DNA of 64,000 nucleotides from Filobacillus milosensis (GCF_004402015.1 NZ_SOPW01000002.1:1-64000); one strand, 5' to 3'. Shown: positions 16,984 to 26,683, counted from the stretch's first letter. Numbers and translations: made by a program. The notes: generated from the letters alone by a model not told the origin.

Positions 16984-17997
16984 ATGAAAAAAATCGTAGG
17001 TAGTCGAGTCATCAAAACCGGATTAGCCATTTTTATAACTGCCTTAATCTGTGAATGGCTGGGGTGGCCACCAGTATTCGCAGTTATTACGGCAATTGTT
17101 ACTATAGAGCCAACTGTGTCTCAGTCGATAAAAAAAGGAATCGTTCGTTTCCCCGCTTCTGCAATCGGTTCTTTTTTCGCTGTTTTATTTATTTCTTTCT
17201 TTGGACATTCGGCAATCACCTATGCTTTAGCTGCCGTATTTACGATTATTACAACTTATCGTCTTAAATTATACTCTGGTTTACTAGTCGCTACGTTAAC
17301 ATCTGTTGCTATGATCGAAGTGATCCATACCAATGTCATCATGTCATTCTTTATTAGACTTGGTACAACAACAATAGGCTTATTAGTCTCAACATTGGTT
17401 AATATGTTTGTATTACCACCAGATTATAAAAAAGATATTAAGACTAAACTAAATTCCATTGCTGAACGTACCGGCTTAGCTGTTGAACAAATTTTTCATC
17501 AATATTTAATTAATGATTTAGACAAACAAACATGTCAGATCAACCTTGATGAACTAGATCAAAAAGTACATAAAATTGAGTCACTTATTCAATTTCAAAA
17601 GGATGAATCTAAATATCACCCTTTAACCGTAACAGAACAAGAAGAATTTGAGTACACCGAAAAGCAACTCGTTCGAATTAAGCTGATTATTTATCATATG
17701 GATAATATATTAAATACTCCGCTTACTGAATTATCATTAACCGCTTTAGAAAGAGAAATGATTTTAGAATCTGTACAAGAGCTTGCTTATTCAATGAGGC
17801 AAAATACACCGTTTGATCTGGAAAGTCACAGATTAAAGCTGAAACAACTAATGGAGTTGTATTGGGAAGACAGTGACAAACTTAGACAGTACAGACAAGA
17901 ATACACCACAACCTTCCCAGCCGAAATTATTGTCCTGTATGAATTAGTATCTATTTTTTATTTAGTTGAGAATTATTATAAGGAATCTAAATTTTAA
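16984..17997 (+). CDS. Aromatic acid exporter family (FUSC-like) membrane protein
   Basis: 337 residues from the ATG at 16984, with GGAG eight bases upstream; a GTG at 16975 is less likely. The N-terminal half has about five membrane helices with FAVITAIVTIEPTVSQSIKKG near 30, the family's hallmark. The C-terminal half is soluble and helical. These proteins are thought to export aromatic or other small acids; the substrate is unknown. Single gene, closed by a terminator at 18029. Confidence 0.82.
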   Translation: MKKIVGSRVIKTGLAIFITALICEWLGWPPVFAVITAIVTIEPTVSQSIKKGIVRFPASAIGSFFAVLFISFFGHSAITYALAAVFTIITTYRLKLYSGLLVATLTSVAMIEVIHTNVIMSFFIRLGTTTIGLLVSTLVNMFVLPPDYKKDIKTKLNSIAERTGLAVEQIFHQYLINDLDKQTCQINLDELDQKVHKIESLIQFQKDESKYHPLTVTEQEEFEYTEKQLVRIKLIIYHMDNILNTPLTELSLTALEREMILESVQELAYSMRQNTPFDLESHRLKLKQLMELYWEDSDKLRQYRQEYTTTFPAEIIVLYELVSIFYLVENYYKESKF

Positions 17998-18028
17998 ATG
18001 AACTTGTTTTTAATCCAAGTCTAAATAA

Positions 18029-18059
18029 AGCCTTTAGTACTTTAAAAGTACTAAAGGCT
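18029..18059. terminator. Bidirectional terminator at 18.0 kb
   Basis: AGCCTTTAGTACTTT pairs with AAAGTACTAAAGGCT between convergent genes. Confidence 0.88.
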
Positions 18060-18067
18060 CTTATTAA

Positions 18068-18514
18068 CTATTCAGCAGCTTCAGCATTTGAATTTACAGG
18101 TGTTGCTTCTTTAACAAGCTTGCCCGGCAACTGCCATGCAGTTACAACCGCTAATAATATAAAGATAATATCAATAAATTCAAAGAAAGAAGAAAAAAAC
18201 TGTTGAAAGTATACTATGGTTTCTCCTGCTACCAATCCCGCTAGATCACCATTATTAAAATAATAACCAAAAATAAAATACTTTCCTAAAAATATTCCTA
18301 ATAAGCTTGAAATTACGGCTATAAATTGATGAGCGTTGTTAACTTCTTGCTTTGCAAAGAATATTACTGCTAAACCAGACAAGCCACCAATTGCCCACGC
18401 AACGATTCCTATTTCATATTCAGTTAAAATAGCAATTATTGCCCATATTGCTGCACCAGCTACTGCAGCTAACAATCCGCCTAAAATAGGTAAACCTAAA
18501 TTATTACTTTTCAT
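18068..18514 (-). CDS. Hypothetical four-helix membrane protein
   Basis: 148 residues with about four membrane segments and a small alanine-rich tail. The helices contain many Gly and Ala residues (GLPILGGLLAAVAGAAIWAII at the N-terminus). I do not recognise a named family. Start after AGGGGGAATTAAG. It is transcribed alone, converging with the exporter gene. Confidence 0.7.
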   Translation of the reverse strand: MKSNNLGLPILGGLLAAVAGAAIWAIIAILTEYEIGIVAWAIGGLSGLAVIFFAKQEVNNAHQFIAVISSLLGIFLGKYFIFGYYFNNGDLAGLVAGETIVYFQQFFSSFFEFIDIIFILLAVVTAWQLPGKLVKEATPVNSNAEAAE

Positions 18515-18657
18515 CTTAATTCCCCCTAATAAGTTTTTATATCTCTACATTATCTTCTATATTATGATAAAAAAGTCCTCTTTTCTCCAAAATTTTTACT
18601 TTTACAAATTTTTAGTCCTTTGTAAAAATATTCTAAGTAAATCTTATTATATCAAAA

Positions 18658-18686
18658 TCACCACACTTTTCTTAAAAGTGTGGTGA
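18658..18686 (-). terminator. Terminator overlapping the end of the histidine kinase gene
   Basis: CACCACACTTTT pairs with AAAAGTGTGGTG; the kinase stop codon is inside the stem. Confidence 0.75.
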
Positions 18687-20012
18687 CGATATTGATATAT
18701 TGAATTCGACTTTAAATAATGCTCCACCTAAATGAGATTCTCTTACCTCTAACTTCCCATCAGATTCCTCAATAATTGTACGTGCAATGGCTAATCCTAA
18801 ACCTGTCTCTCCTCCCTTTCCTTTAACAAAACGATTAAAAATGTAAGGGATTAAATCTTCGGGAATACCATCACCATCATCTTCAATCATGAGCGTCCGA
18901 CCCTTAGTGGTAATTCTAACTTTTGATTCTGCATGACGAATGGCATTGACCGTAATATTTAACACTGCCTGCAACAATTTTTCTTCATCAGAATAGATTT
19001 CAAAGGATTCCACTTCATTTAACTTTATTTGAATGTGATGTTGTTCGGCTAATGGAATAACTCGATCATATACACGCTCGATTAGGTCATTAGTTGAAAT
19101 GGAACGTCTTTCAAACGTATCTTCTGCACTTTCCAATTTAGCCAACCAAATCATCTCATTAATAATTTTTTTAAGACGACCGATTTCTTCTACCATGGTC
19201 TCTAACCCTTTATCTCGCTCTTCTCCTTCAAAAACACCTTCTTTAATTCCTTCAGCATATCCTTGAATGGTCATAAGCGGCGTCTTTAATTCATGGCTCG
19301 CGTTCTGGAAAAAGGTCTGTTGTGATCTCATATATCGTTTAAGCTCATCTGCCATATCAAATAAGCTTTGCTCTACTTCTTTAATTTCCCCTGTAGCAAT
19401 CACTCGCTCTAAGTCATCAAATTGCCTCTTCTCAACTTTTTTCAGTTCTTTTTTAAGTAATGTTAACGGCTTAACTAAACGATTAGTAAAATAATAACTT
19501 AATAATACAGCTAATATTCCACCAACAATAAATACAATTAGCAAACGTTTAAAAAAGCTTTGTTGAACATCCTGCAAATCATTCAAAGGCGTTAATAATA
19601 TTAATTCTATATCCTCTCCCTGAGGTTTCCTCGCAATCCTGGACGTTACATATTTCTGATTCGCGCCCTCCCAAAGATTATTAGAATAATCATTAAAGTA
19701 GCCTTCTTCATAAAAATGTCGTGCGTTTTTAACAGGCATGGTAGTAGATAAAATGGTATTTTTATTAGCATGATACAAAATTAAATCGCCATCTTGAGAG
19801 TTTATAAATTCTTGAAATTCATTTACAGATTGAATCGAACCATAATCGTTATTTAAGATATCAATTAATAATTCACCTTTTTGTCTCAGCTCAACTTCTT
19901 CTTTTTCTATTAACATGTCTAGAATTAATGAATAAATAATAATGCCTGCTAACGTTAATATAACAAGAAGCAAAGCTGAAAAAGCCAGGTTTAATTGTGT
20001 TCTTAATTTCAT
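18672..20012 (-). CDS. Sensor histidine kinase (CssS-like)
   Basis: 446 residues. Two membrane helices (about 8-30 and 155-175) flank an extracellular sensor domain. A HAMP region follows, then the H-box SHELKTPLMTIQGYAEG with the phosphorylated His, an N-box, and the G-box GDGIPEDLIPYIFNRFVKGKGG. Start ATG overlaps the regulator's stop by four bases (ATGA), so the pair is co-translated. Position next to a divergent HtrA protease resembles cssRS-htrB of B. subtilis, which responds to secretion stress; the sensed signal is inferred. Confidence 0.88.
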   Translation of the reverse strand: MKLRTQLNLAFSALLLVILTLAGIIIYSLILDMLIEKEEVELRQKGELLIDILNNDYGSIQSVNEFQEFINSQDGDLILYHANKNTILSTTMPVKNARHFYEEGYFNDYSNNLWEGANQKYVTSRIARKPQGEDIELILLTPLNDLQDVQQSFFKRLLIVFIVGGILAVLLSYYFTNRLVKPLTLLKKELKKVEKRQFDDLERVIATGEIKEVEQSLFDMADELKRYMRSQQTFFQNASHELKTPLMTIQGYAEGIKEGVFEGEERDKGLETMVEEIGRLKKIINEMIWLAKLESAEDTFERRSISTNDLIERVYDRVIPLAEQHHIQIKLNEVESFEIYSDEEKLLQAVLNITVNAIRHAESKVRITTKGRTLMIEDDGDGIPEDLIPYIFNRFVKGKGGETGLGLAIARTIIEESDGKLEVRESHLGGALFKVEFNISISSPHF

Positions 20013-20695
20013 ATATGTTCACCGTCAACTTTAAGTCGATATCCAAATCCCCAAACTGTTTCAATAGGAACCTCATTAAGTTTTTTCCGTAATCGCTTGA
20101 CTAAATCATCTACGGCACGATCACTTCCGAAGTAATCATCCCCCCACACACGATCTAGTAACTCTTCTCTTGAAAAAGCACGATTTGGATGTTTAGCTAG
20201 TAAAGTGATTAACTCATACTCTTTTGATGTGAGATCAAGCTCTTCGTTTCTCCAAAATGCCCGCCTCTCTGTTAATTCAATCACTAAATCATTAATTCGC
20301 ACTGTATGTGTTTCTTGCTCTTCTTCATTATTTGCATTTACGCGTTTAAATAATCTCTTCACACGAGCCACCAGCTCTCCTGGACTAAATGGTTTCGTTA
20401 AATAATCGTCACCACCTAATTCGAGACCCAGTATTTTATCAACATCTTCACCTTTGGCTGAGATGATAATTATTGGCACATTACTTTTCTCGCGAATCTT
20501 TTTACAAAAATCATAGCCATCCATTTGAGGAAGCATTATATCTACAATCCACATATCTGGAGGATTCGTTTCCCACATTTCAAGCCCTTTTTCTGCAGAG
20601 TCCATCACAATCACATCATAATTGGCTTTTGATAGATATGCTTGGACTATTCGTTGAATATGTGGATCATCTTCTATGACAGCAATTTGCTTCAT
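20009..20695 (-). CDS. OmpR-family response regulator (CssR-like)
   Basis: 228 residues from the ATG at 20695, chosen because GGAGGTGG lies just upstream. The receiver domain (1-115) has the acidic pair EDD near 8, phosphoacceptor Asp in VDIMLPQMDGYD near 52, and the Lys in LTKPFSP near 102. The C-terminal winged helix ends with VWGFGYRLK. It is expected to control the divergent protease gene, as CssR does htrA and htrB. Confidence 0.9.
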   Translation of the reverse strand: MKQIAVIEDDPHIQRIVQAYLSKANYDVIVMDSAEKGLEMWETNPPDMWIVDIMLPQMDGYDFCKKIREKSNVPIIIISAKGEDVDKILGLELGGDDYLTKPFSPGELVARVKRLFKRVNANNEEEQETHTVRINDLVIELTERRAFWRNEELDLTSKEYELITLLAKHPNRAFSREELLDRVWGDDYFGSDRAVDDLVKRLRKKLNEVPIETVWGFGYRLKVDGEHI

Positions 20696-20782
20696 CTTCA
20701 CCACCTCCAAAAAGTTATTACTCTATTACATTGTTACATCTATTTTAATAGAAATTGGGTACATTATCTAAAATTACACACT

Positions 20783-20803
20783 TTTTATACATTTTTCTTA
20801 AAT
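20783..20803. promoter_or_regulatory. Possible regulator direct repeat ahead of htrB
   Basis: TTTTTAT-ACA-TTTTTCTT shows a T-rich half site repeated at a 10-bp step, as OmpR-type regulators such as CssR prefer. It lies in the 168 bp between the divergent regulator and protease genes. This is suggestive only. Confidence 0.3.
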
Positions 20804-20863
20804 GATTGCCACAAACCTATACCATAATTAGAATTGTAAAATTAATTGAGAGGTGATGAACAC

Positions 20864-22114
20864 ATGTTTAACGAAGAACAAGAACAAGAACAACAAACTA
20901 CTAATCAAATAGAAACTCAACAAGAAGACATGACATATTCAAAACGTAACGATAAACCCAAAGAAAAGAAAGGAATAGGTAAAGTAATATCTGCAGCGTT
21001 TTTAGGTGGTTTGTTCGCTACTGTATTAACCGTTTTATTATTATCATCAAACATTCTATCGAGCGCTTCACAAGATCAGTCAAATGAATCTCAACAAGCT
21101 GACAGTCAACAACCAGAAATCTCAGAGAAAGTTTTCGATTCAGAAGATTCTTCGGTAATGAATAATTTAAATGAACTATCTGAAGCCATCGTAGGTGTTG
21201 TAAACATTCAGAAGAAAAACGTATTTGATAAAGGTTCTGAAGCAGGTACAGGGTCAGGTATTATTTATAAAAAAGAAGGTAACGAAGCCTATGTCATTAC
21301 CAATCAACACGTCATTGAAGGAGCTAAAGAAGTCGAAGTAGCCTTAAGTCAAGATGAACGTGTGGATGCTGAAGTCGTAGGTGCAGACCCACTAACCGAT
21401 TTAGCGGTATTAAAAATGAGTGCTGATAAAGTGAAACACGTAGCAAAGCTAGGAAAATCAGACAATATTAAAATTGGCGATTCAGTTGTAGCAATCGGTA
21501 ATCCATTAGGTTTACAGTTTTCTAACTCTGTAACAAAAGGTATTATCAGTGGTTTAAACCGTTCGTTAAGTGTGGATACCAATGGTGATCGTCAGCCAGA
21601 TTGGGTAACAGAAGTTATCCAAACGGATGCAGCCATTAACCCTGGTAATAGCGGTGGTGCACTTGTAAATGAAAACGGTAAAGTCATCGGTATCAACTCT
21701 ATGAAAATTGCTAAACAACGAGTTGAAGGAATGGGCTTTGCAATCCCAATTGATCAAGCGAAAAAGATTGTCCAAGAACTTGAAGAACACGGCGAAGTTA
21801 AACGTCCATTAGTTGGAATTAGTGCCGTATCACTAGGTCAGGTTCCAAAACCATATGATCAGAACATTCAAGTACCTAAAGATGTACAAAATGGATTAGT
21901 CATCGCAGAAGTGAAAGAAGGATCTCCTGCTGATGAGGCTGGTCTACAACAGTACGATGTCGTTACAAAAATTAATGATGAAAAAGTTAAAAACATTCTC
22001 GATTTAAAAACGTATCTATATAATGAAGTCAAAGTCAACGATGAAGTCGAGTTAACCATTTACAGAAATGGTGAAGAACAAACCCTTCAACTGAAACTAG
22101 ATGAAGCGATTTAA
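20864..22114 (+). CDS. htrB: HtrA-type membrane-anchored serine protease with PDZ
   Basis: 416 residues from the ATG at 20864, which follows GAGAGGTGA; the TTG at 20846 is part of the ribosome site. One membrane helix (about 42-65), then a linker rich in Ser/Gln, a trypsin-like domain with catalytic His in TNQHVIEGA near 148, Asp in DPLTDLAVLK near 178, and Ser in NPGNSGGAL near 263. A single PDZ domain follows (about 320-410). It degrades misfolded exported proteins. Its divergent CssRS-like system favours HtrB over the HtrA paralogue. Confidence 0.92.
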   Translation: MFNEEQEQEQQTTNQIETQQEDMTYSKRNDKPKEKKGIGKVISAAFLGGLFATVLTVLLLSSNILSSASQDQSNESQQADSQQPEISEKVFDSEDSSVMNNLNELSEAIVGVVNIQKKNVFDKGSEAGTGSGIIYKKEGNEAYVITNQHVIEGAKEVEVALSQDERVDAEVVGADPLTDLAVLKMSADKVKHVAKLGKSDNIKIGDSVVAIGNPLGLQFSNSVTKGIISGLNRSLSVDTNGDRQPDWVTEVIQTDAAINPGNSGGALVNENGKVIGINSMKIAKQRVEGMGFAIPIDQAKKIVQELEEHGEVKRPLVGISAVSLGQVPKPYDQNIQVPKDVQNGLVIAEVKEGSPADEAGLQQYDVVTKINDEKVKNILDLKTYLYNEVKVNDEVELTIYRNGEEQTLQLKLDEAI

Positions 22115-22123
22115 TACAAATGC

Positions 22124-22158
22124 AAAAGGTGCTATTCTGAGTGGAATAGCACCTTTTT
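22124..22158 (+). terminator. Terminator of htrB
   Basis: AAAAGGTGCTATTC pairs with GGAATAGCACCTTTTT. Confidence 0.92.
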
Positions 22159-22220
22159 CTTTATTCAATTTCACACTCATCTGATAAGATAATTTCTTAA
22201 TGAATATTGTTAAAATTACT

Positions 22221-22682
22221 TTATGACGGAAAATATTCCATAGGCTCTGAACAATGAACGTAATCATTTTTCTTATAATAATTAATGGATTCATCACTTG
22301 GCCATACTATAACAAACTCAAATTTGTTTTCCTTAACCCATTTATTTATCAAACTTAGTATTTCACTTCCAATACCTTTATTCCTAAATTCAGGAATAGT
22401 ATATACATTAGTCATATAAGCAAATGGGTGTGTTACTCTACCAGGACGCGGGACTTTATGTATTAATTCGATGTAAATATGCGATACAATTTTCCCTTCT
22501 TTCTCAGCAACCCAAATAAACCATTGATTGTTAATAAGTGCATTCTCTAAAAAAGTTCGACACTCATTTTCAAATCCATCAAATGATGAATTCTTTTTAC
22601 TTTCATCGTATTCAACGGTGAAATCCCACCTCAGTCGTATTAGTTGATTAATATCCTTTGATTCAGCAAGTCTTATATTCAT
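22221..22682 (-). CDS. GNAT-family N-acetyltransferase
   Basis: 153 residues of the GNAT fold. The acetyl-CoA binding motif reads YTIPEFRNKGIGSEILSL near 95-112. The N-terminal IRLAESKDINQLIRLRWDF opens the fold. It transfers an acetyl group from acetyl-CoA to an amine; the acceptor is unknown. Start with GGGGGTGTAACG. Isolated between htrB and an amidase-like gene. Confidence 0.85.
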   Translation of the reverse strand: MNIRLAESKDINQLIRLRWDFTVEYDESKKNSSFDGFENECRTFLENALINNQWFIWVAEKEGKIVSHIYIELIHKVPRPGRVTHPFAYMTNVYTIPEFRNKGIGSEILSLINKWVKENKFEFVIVWPSDESINYYKKNDYVHCSEPMEYFPS

Positions 22683-22904
22683 CGTTACACCCCCATTATT
22701 CTTTATTTAAAATAATTTGCAATACTTGTCTCATTTTCATAAAACTATTAAATTAATTGTCTTATTTTACCACAAAACCTTTGTATTGTAGATTAGAAAA
22801 TGAAATATATGGTAGTATTTAGACAAAGATTTAAATTGAGTAAAACTAGATAAAGAGTTTTACTCATAAATCGTTTTAGAACGTGTCTGAAAGGGAGTCA
22901 TGAC

Positions 22905-23555
22905 ATGAAAAAAATTCATAAAATAATATTTGCCGGTACTGGGATCATGACATTAGGATTATTGTATTTATTTTCATTTCATAGTTACCACGGAGAAAGT
23001 TTTGTAGATGCTTCTTCAAGTTCATCTACAGACAACTTGCCTATAAATACAGATGCAAATCAAAATGGTATTTCTAACAAAGAAGAAATCTCCAATGAGG
23101 CAAGTCAGTTAGTTGGCACTCTTTATGATCCACTCAAAGGTGGTATATATAATGTTGGAGGAAAGTTAGGATTTATTGTATGTATTGATGTACCGCGGAT
23201 TGCTTACGGGCATGCAGGTATATCTTTGGCTGATTTACTTGAGCAAGATTACCAAAGGAGCCCTGAGCATTATGATGCAGAAGGTGGTATCAATACACCT
23301 GAAACGCCTTTCTTTTTCCGACGCGTCCGTAATGTATATGATTTTGCTAAAGGTAATGACTTGTTAATTGAGGAAGTTGAGACACCTGAAGTTGGGGATA
23401 TTGTTTTTTATGGTCAATATCATGCGACACTTGTAACAGCTGTTCACGAGGATGGTACTTATAACGAAGTAGAAGCACACCCGAAGCTAATTGTTGTAAA
23501 AGAACATAAAAATAAAAAATGGATTCCGCGTGATGTTGCGAGGATACTAGACTAA
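22905..23555 (+). CDS. Exported DUF1287/NlpC-P60-like putative amidase
   Basis: 216 residues with an N-terminal signal anchor (about 5-25), then a Ser-rich linker. The C-terminal domain shows GGKLGFIVCIDVPRIAYGHAG near 85, with a likely catalytic Cys, and GDIVFYGQYHATLVTAV near 165, with a likely catalytic His. That Cys-His layout recalls DUF1287 and other NlpC/P60-like amidases acting on peptidoglycan. The family call is tentative. Start follows AAAGGGAGTCATGAC; its own terminator is at 23574. Confidence 0.65.
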   Translation: MKKIHKIIFAGTGIMTLGLLYLFSFHSYHGESFVDASSSSSTDNLPINTDANQNGISNKEEISNEASQLVGTLYDPLKGGIYNVGGKLGFIVCIDVPRIAYGHAGISLADLLEQDYQRSPEHYDAEGGINTPETPFFFRRVRNVYDFAKGNDLLIEEVETPEVGDIVFYGQYHATLVTAVHEDGTYNEVEAHPKLIVVKEHKNKKWIPRDVARILD

Positions 23556-23573
23556 TATTATTCCACTCATGTA

Positions 23574-23606
23574 AAAACACGTAAATCCAAAAGAATTCAC
23601 GTGTTT
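23574..23606. terminator. Terminator between the amidase-like gene and aceA
   Basis: AAAACACGT pairs with ACGTGTTT around a partly paired loop; convergent genes. Confidence 0.75.
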
Positions 23607-23621
23607 CATTATAATCATGTC

Positions 23622-24893
23622 TTAAAATTGTTCCACCTCTGTTGAACCGGTCAAAGCTGTTGTTGAAGATGTTCCTCCACTGATCACTTGAGCAACTTCA
23701 TCAAAGTAACCAGTCCCCGCTTCACGCTGGTGTCTCGTTGCGGTATAACCAAATTCCTCACTACCAAATTCAGCCTGTTGAAGTTCAGAGTATGCTGCCA
23801 TTCCATGATCACGATATTTTCTAGCTAGTTCGAACATGCTATGGTTTAAGGCGTGGAATCCAGCAAGCGTTACAAACTGGAACTTATACCCCATCGCCCC
23901 CAGCTCTTGTTGGAAGTGTGCAATCTCCTGATCTGATAATTTCTTCTTCCAGTTAAACGATGGTGAACAGTTATAAGCTAACATTTTATTCGGGTATTTC
24001 TCGTGAATAGCCTCTGCAAAACGTCTTGCTTCTTCAAGGTTTGGTTCTGCCGTCTCGCACCATACTAAATCAGCATAAGGTGCATAAGCAAGCCCCCTTG
24101 CAATCGCTTGTTCCAACCCGGGATGTGTGCGATAAAAACCCTCTGCCGTTCGTTCACCAGTTATAAAAGGTTCATCATAAGGGTCCACATCACTTGTGAT
24201 TAAGTCAGCTGCATTCGCATCTGTACGAGCAATAATTAATGTCGGTGTTCCCATCACATCTGATGCTAATCGAGCTGAGATTAAATTCCTCACAGCTGTT
24301 TGAGTTGGAAGTAACACTTTACCACCCATATGACCACACTTTTTCTCTGAAGCTAATTGGTCCTCAAAATGAACAGCTGATGCACCCGCTTCAATCATCC
24401 CTTTCATCAGTTCAAACACATTTAGCTGTCCCCCAAAACCAGCTTCAGCATCAGCCACGATTGGAGCAAACCAATCAACTGAATCATCACCTTCCGCGTG
24501 GTGAATCTGGTCGGCTCTTTGTAGTGCCTGGTTGATGCGCTTTACGACACTAGGGACACTGTTAGCTGGATATAAGCTCTGGTCAGGATACATTTGACCG
24601 GAAAGGTTCGCATCAGCAGCCACCTGCCACCCACTTAAGTAAATGGCTTTCAAGCCTGCTTTCACCTGCTGTACCGCTTGGTTGCCTGTTAATGCGCCTA
24701 ACGCATTTACATAATCTTCATTCTTTAACAAGCGCCATAATTTTTCTGAGCCTTTACATGCCAAAGTATACTCAATATCTATAGATCCCTTTAACCGATC
24801 AACTTCTTCAGCTGAATAAGGTCTCTCAACACCTTGCCACCGTTCATTAGTTTTCCAGTCTTGTTTAATAAGGTCAACACGATTTTGACTCAT
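23622..24893 (-). CDS. aceA: Isocitrate lyase
   Basis: 423 residues. It splits isocitrate to glyoxylate and succinate, the entry step of the glyoxylate bypass. The catalytic KKCGH sits at 184-188 in [11 protein letters not shown]. Its start ATG overlaps the malate synthase stop by four bases, so aceB and aceA are translationally coupled. Ribosome site GGGGGAATGG. B. subtilis 168 lacks this bypass, so its presence is a difference in this otherwise collinear region. Confidence 0.97.
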   Translation of the reverse strand: MSQNRVDLIKQDWKTNERWQGVERPYSAEEVDRLKGSIDIEYTLACKGSEKLWRLLKNEDYVNALGALTGNQAVQQVKAGLKAIYLSGWQVAADANLSGQMYPDQSLYPANSVPSVVKRINQALQRADQIHHAEGDDSVDWFAPIVADAEAGFGGQLNVFELMKGMIEAGASAVHFEDQLASEKKCGHMGGKVLLPTQTAVRNLISARLASDVMGTPTLIIARTDANAADLITSDVDPYDEPFITGERTAEGFYRTHPGLEQAIARGLAYAPYADLVWCETAEPNLEEARRFAEAIHEKYPNKMLAYNCSPSFNWKKKLSDQEIAHFQQELGAMGYKFQFVTLAGFHALNHSMFELARKYRDHGMAAYSELQQAEFGSEEFGYTATRHQREAGTGYFDEVAQVISGGTSSTTALTGSTEVEQF

Positions 24894-26455
24894 TTCACCA
24901 TTCCCCCTTGAACTAAATAGTTATACGCTGGTATTGTTAAAAACTCTTCAAAATGATCTTTTTTCACTAAATCTATGAAAAGCTTTGTTGATTCTGGGTA
25001 CTGCTCTTTCAATTCTTTTGTTATACTTTCTTCAACTAATTCCATGGTTACTTCCCGCCCATCTTCCAATCTGCCATTTGGATGATGAACCCATTGCCAT
25101 AGTTGTGCTCTCGATATCTCAGCTGTTGCGGCATCCTCCATTAGATGATTAAGCGGGACCGCTCCACGTCCATTCAACCAAGCAGCAATATATTGTACAC
25201 CTACTGAAATATTGGTTTGTAAGCCTTCCGCTGTGATTTTTCCTGTAGGTACTTCTAGTAAATCATCTTTTGTTATATTTAACTCGAGCTGACGATCAAT
25301 CTGATTTGAGGTCGGCATATTACTATTAAAAATATCTTTTACTAAGTTAATCATTCCAGGATGAGCGACCCAAGTGCCGTCATAACCATCTTTCACTTCT
25401 CGCTCTTTATCTTTTCGGACTTTTTCAAAAGCAAACCGGTTCGCTGCATCGTCACCCTTAACTGGAATTTGAGCCGCCATCCCACCGATTGCTGGTGCAT
25501 TTCGCTTATGACACGTTTGAATGGTTAATAGCGAATAAGCTCTCATGAACGGGGATTCCATCGTCACTGTTGCACGATCTGGTAAAACGAATTCGGGGTG
25601 GCGGTGAAATTTCTTTATATAACTAAAAATATAATCCCACCTTCCGCAGTTTAACCCGGCAGAATGTTCTTTAAGTTCATATAAAATTTCATCCATCTCG
25701 AATGCGGCTGTTATCGTTTCAATTAAGACAGTTGCTTTTATAGTCCCTTGTGGAATATCTAATTGATCTTGCGCAAATACGAAAACATCATTCCACAATC
25801 TAGCTTCTTTGTGATTTTCTAATTTAGGTAAATAAAAGTAAGGTCCGCTACCATTTTCGATTAATCGGTTGGCATTGTGATAGAAATAAAGTCCAAAATC
25901 AAAGAGGCTACCTGAAATCGATTCACCATCTATTAAAAAATGTTGTTCTTCTAAATGCCAACCTCTAGGGCGTACCATCAACACAGCAGGCTCTCCAACT
26001 AATCGATACTCTTTTCCATTATCAGCTGTAAAATCAATTTCTTGCCGTACAGCATCTTTCAAATTAAGTTGACCATTGATCATATTTTCCCAAGTTGGCG
26101 AGGATGCGTCTTCAAAGTCTGCCATAAACGTTTTTGCACCAGAATTCAATGCATTAATAATCATTTTCCGATCAACTGGACCTGTGATTTCCACTTGACG
26201 ATCCAACAAATCTTCAGGTAGTGAATCAATCGTCCAATTACCTTCTCTAATATGTTGAGTTTCAGGTAAGAAATCCAAATTAGGCATGTCATTAAGCTCT
26301 TCTTGTTTTGTTAAACGAGTTGCCAACAAGTCTTTGCGTCTCTGATTAAAATGGCGATGCAAATCATAAAGAAATTCGATCGCTTCTTCAGTTAATATTT
26401 CTTCTCCTCTCTCTACAAACGTTGAAATCTCAATGCCTTCTTGTTTTTTAATCAA
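24890..26455 (-). CDS. aceB: Malate synthase A
   Basis: 521 residues, class A length. It condenses glyoxylate with acetyl-CoA to malate. [20 protein letters not shown] near 114 and [20 protein letters not shown] near 243 are family motifs holding the Mg2+ ligands, and HPNGRLEDG near 460 lies by the active site. It uses a TTG start with GGAGTG ten bases upstream. A 26-bp palindrome and two operator-like TGTTATAWAACA sites lie just ahead. Confidence 0.96.
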   Translation of the reverse strand: MIKKQEGIEISTFVERGEEILTEEAIEFLYDLHRHFNQRRKDLLATRLTKQEELNDMPNLDFLPETQHIREGNWTIDSLPEDLLDRQVEITGPVDRKMIINALNSGAKTFMADFEDASSPTWENMINGQLNLKDAVRQEIDFTADNGKEYRLVGEPAVLMVRPRGWHLEEQHFLIDGESISGSLFDFGLYFYHNANRLIENGSGPYFYLPKLENHKEARLWNDVFVFAQDQLDIPQGTIKATVLIETITAAFEMDEILYELKEHSAGLNCGRWDYIFSYIKKFHRHPEFVLPDRATVTMESPFMRAYSLLTIQTCHKRNAPAIGGMAAQIPVKGDDAANRFAFEKVRKDKEREVKDGYDGTWVAHPGMINLVKDIFNSNMPTSNQIDRQLELNITKDDLLEVPTGKITAEGLQTNISVGVQYIAAWLNGRGAVPLNHLMEDAATAEISRAQLWQWVHHPNGRLEDGREVTMELVEESITKELKEQYPESTKLFIDLVKKDHFEEFLTIPAYNYLVQGGMVK

Positions 26456-26474
26456 TAGTTCTTCACTCCCACTC

Positions 26475-26486
26475 TGTTATAAAACA
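26475..26486. promoter_or_regulatory. Operator-like site 1, TGTTATAAAACA
   Basis: One of three TGTTATAWAACA near-palindromes around aceBA, 20 bp ahead of the aceB start. Confidence 0.5.
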
Positions 26487-26496
26487 AACATTAAAT

Positions 26497-26522
26497 TATA
26501 TGTTGTTATATAACAACATATA
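26497..26522. promoter_or_regulatory. 26-bp perfect palindrome with operator-like site 2
   Basis: Every base from 26497 to 26522 pairs about the centre at 26509/26510. Its core TGTTATATAACA (26504-26515) matches the sites at 26475 and 26671. It could bind a dimeric regulator or form an mRNA hairpin between the zinc-ribbon gene and aceB. Confidence 0.6.
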
Positions 26523-26529
26523 CAAAAAA

Positions 26530-26625
26530 TTAATCTTCCTTTTTAGAAAGACAATGTTCACACTCTAAAACCGGTACACGCTCATCTATTGGTTTTCCAC
26601 ATTCCGGACACACATGTTTAATCAC
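26530..26625 (-). CDS. 31-residue zinc-ribbon microprotein heading the aceBA operon
   Basis: This reading frame is too short for usual gene finders. A GTG start at 26625 follows a strong GAGAGGG eight bases upstream. The product begins MIKHVCPECGKPIDERVP and ends CEHCLSKKED: two CxxC pairs 15-16 residues apart, a minimal zinc ribbon. Its stop is 74 bp before aceB, with only the palindrome between, so it is probably co-transcribed. No function is known to me; it might bind metal, RNA or a partner enzyme. Confidence 0.78.
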   Translation of the reverse strand: MIKHVCPECGKPIDERVPVLECEHCLSKKED

Positions 26626-26669
26626 GGATATCACCCTCTCTGTATTAAAACAATAACTTTACTTTATTA

Positions 26670-26683
26670 CTGTTATAAAACAG
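26670..26683. promoter_or_regulatory. Operator-like site 3 at the aceBA promoter
   Basis: CTGTTATAAAACAG, a near-perfect palindrome, overlaps the last bases of the minus-strand -10 box and the expected start of transcription. Confidence 0.6.
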
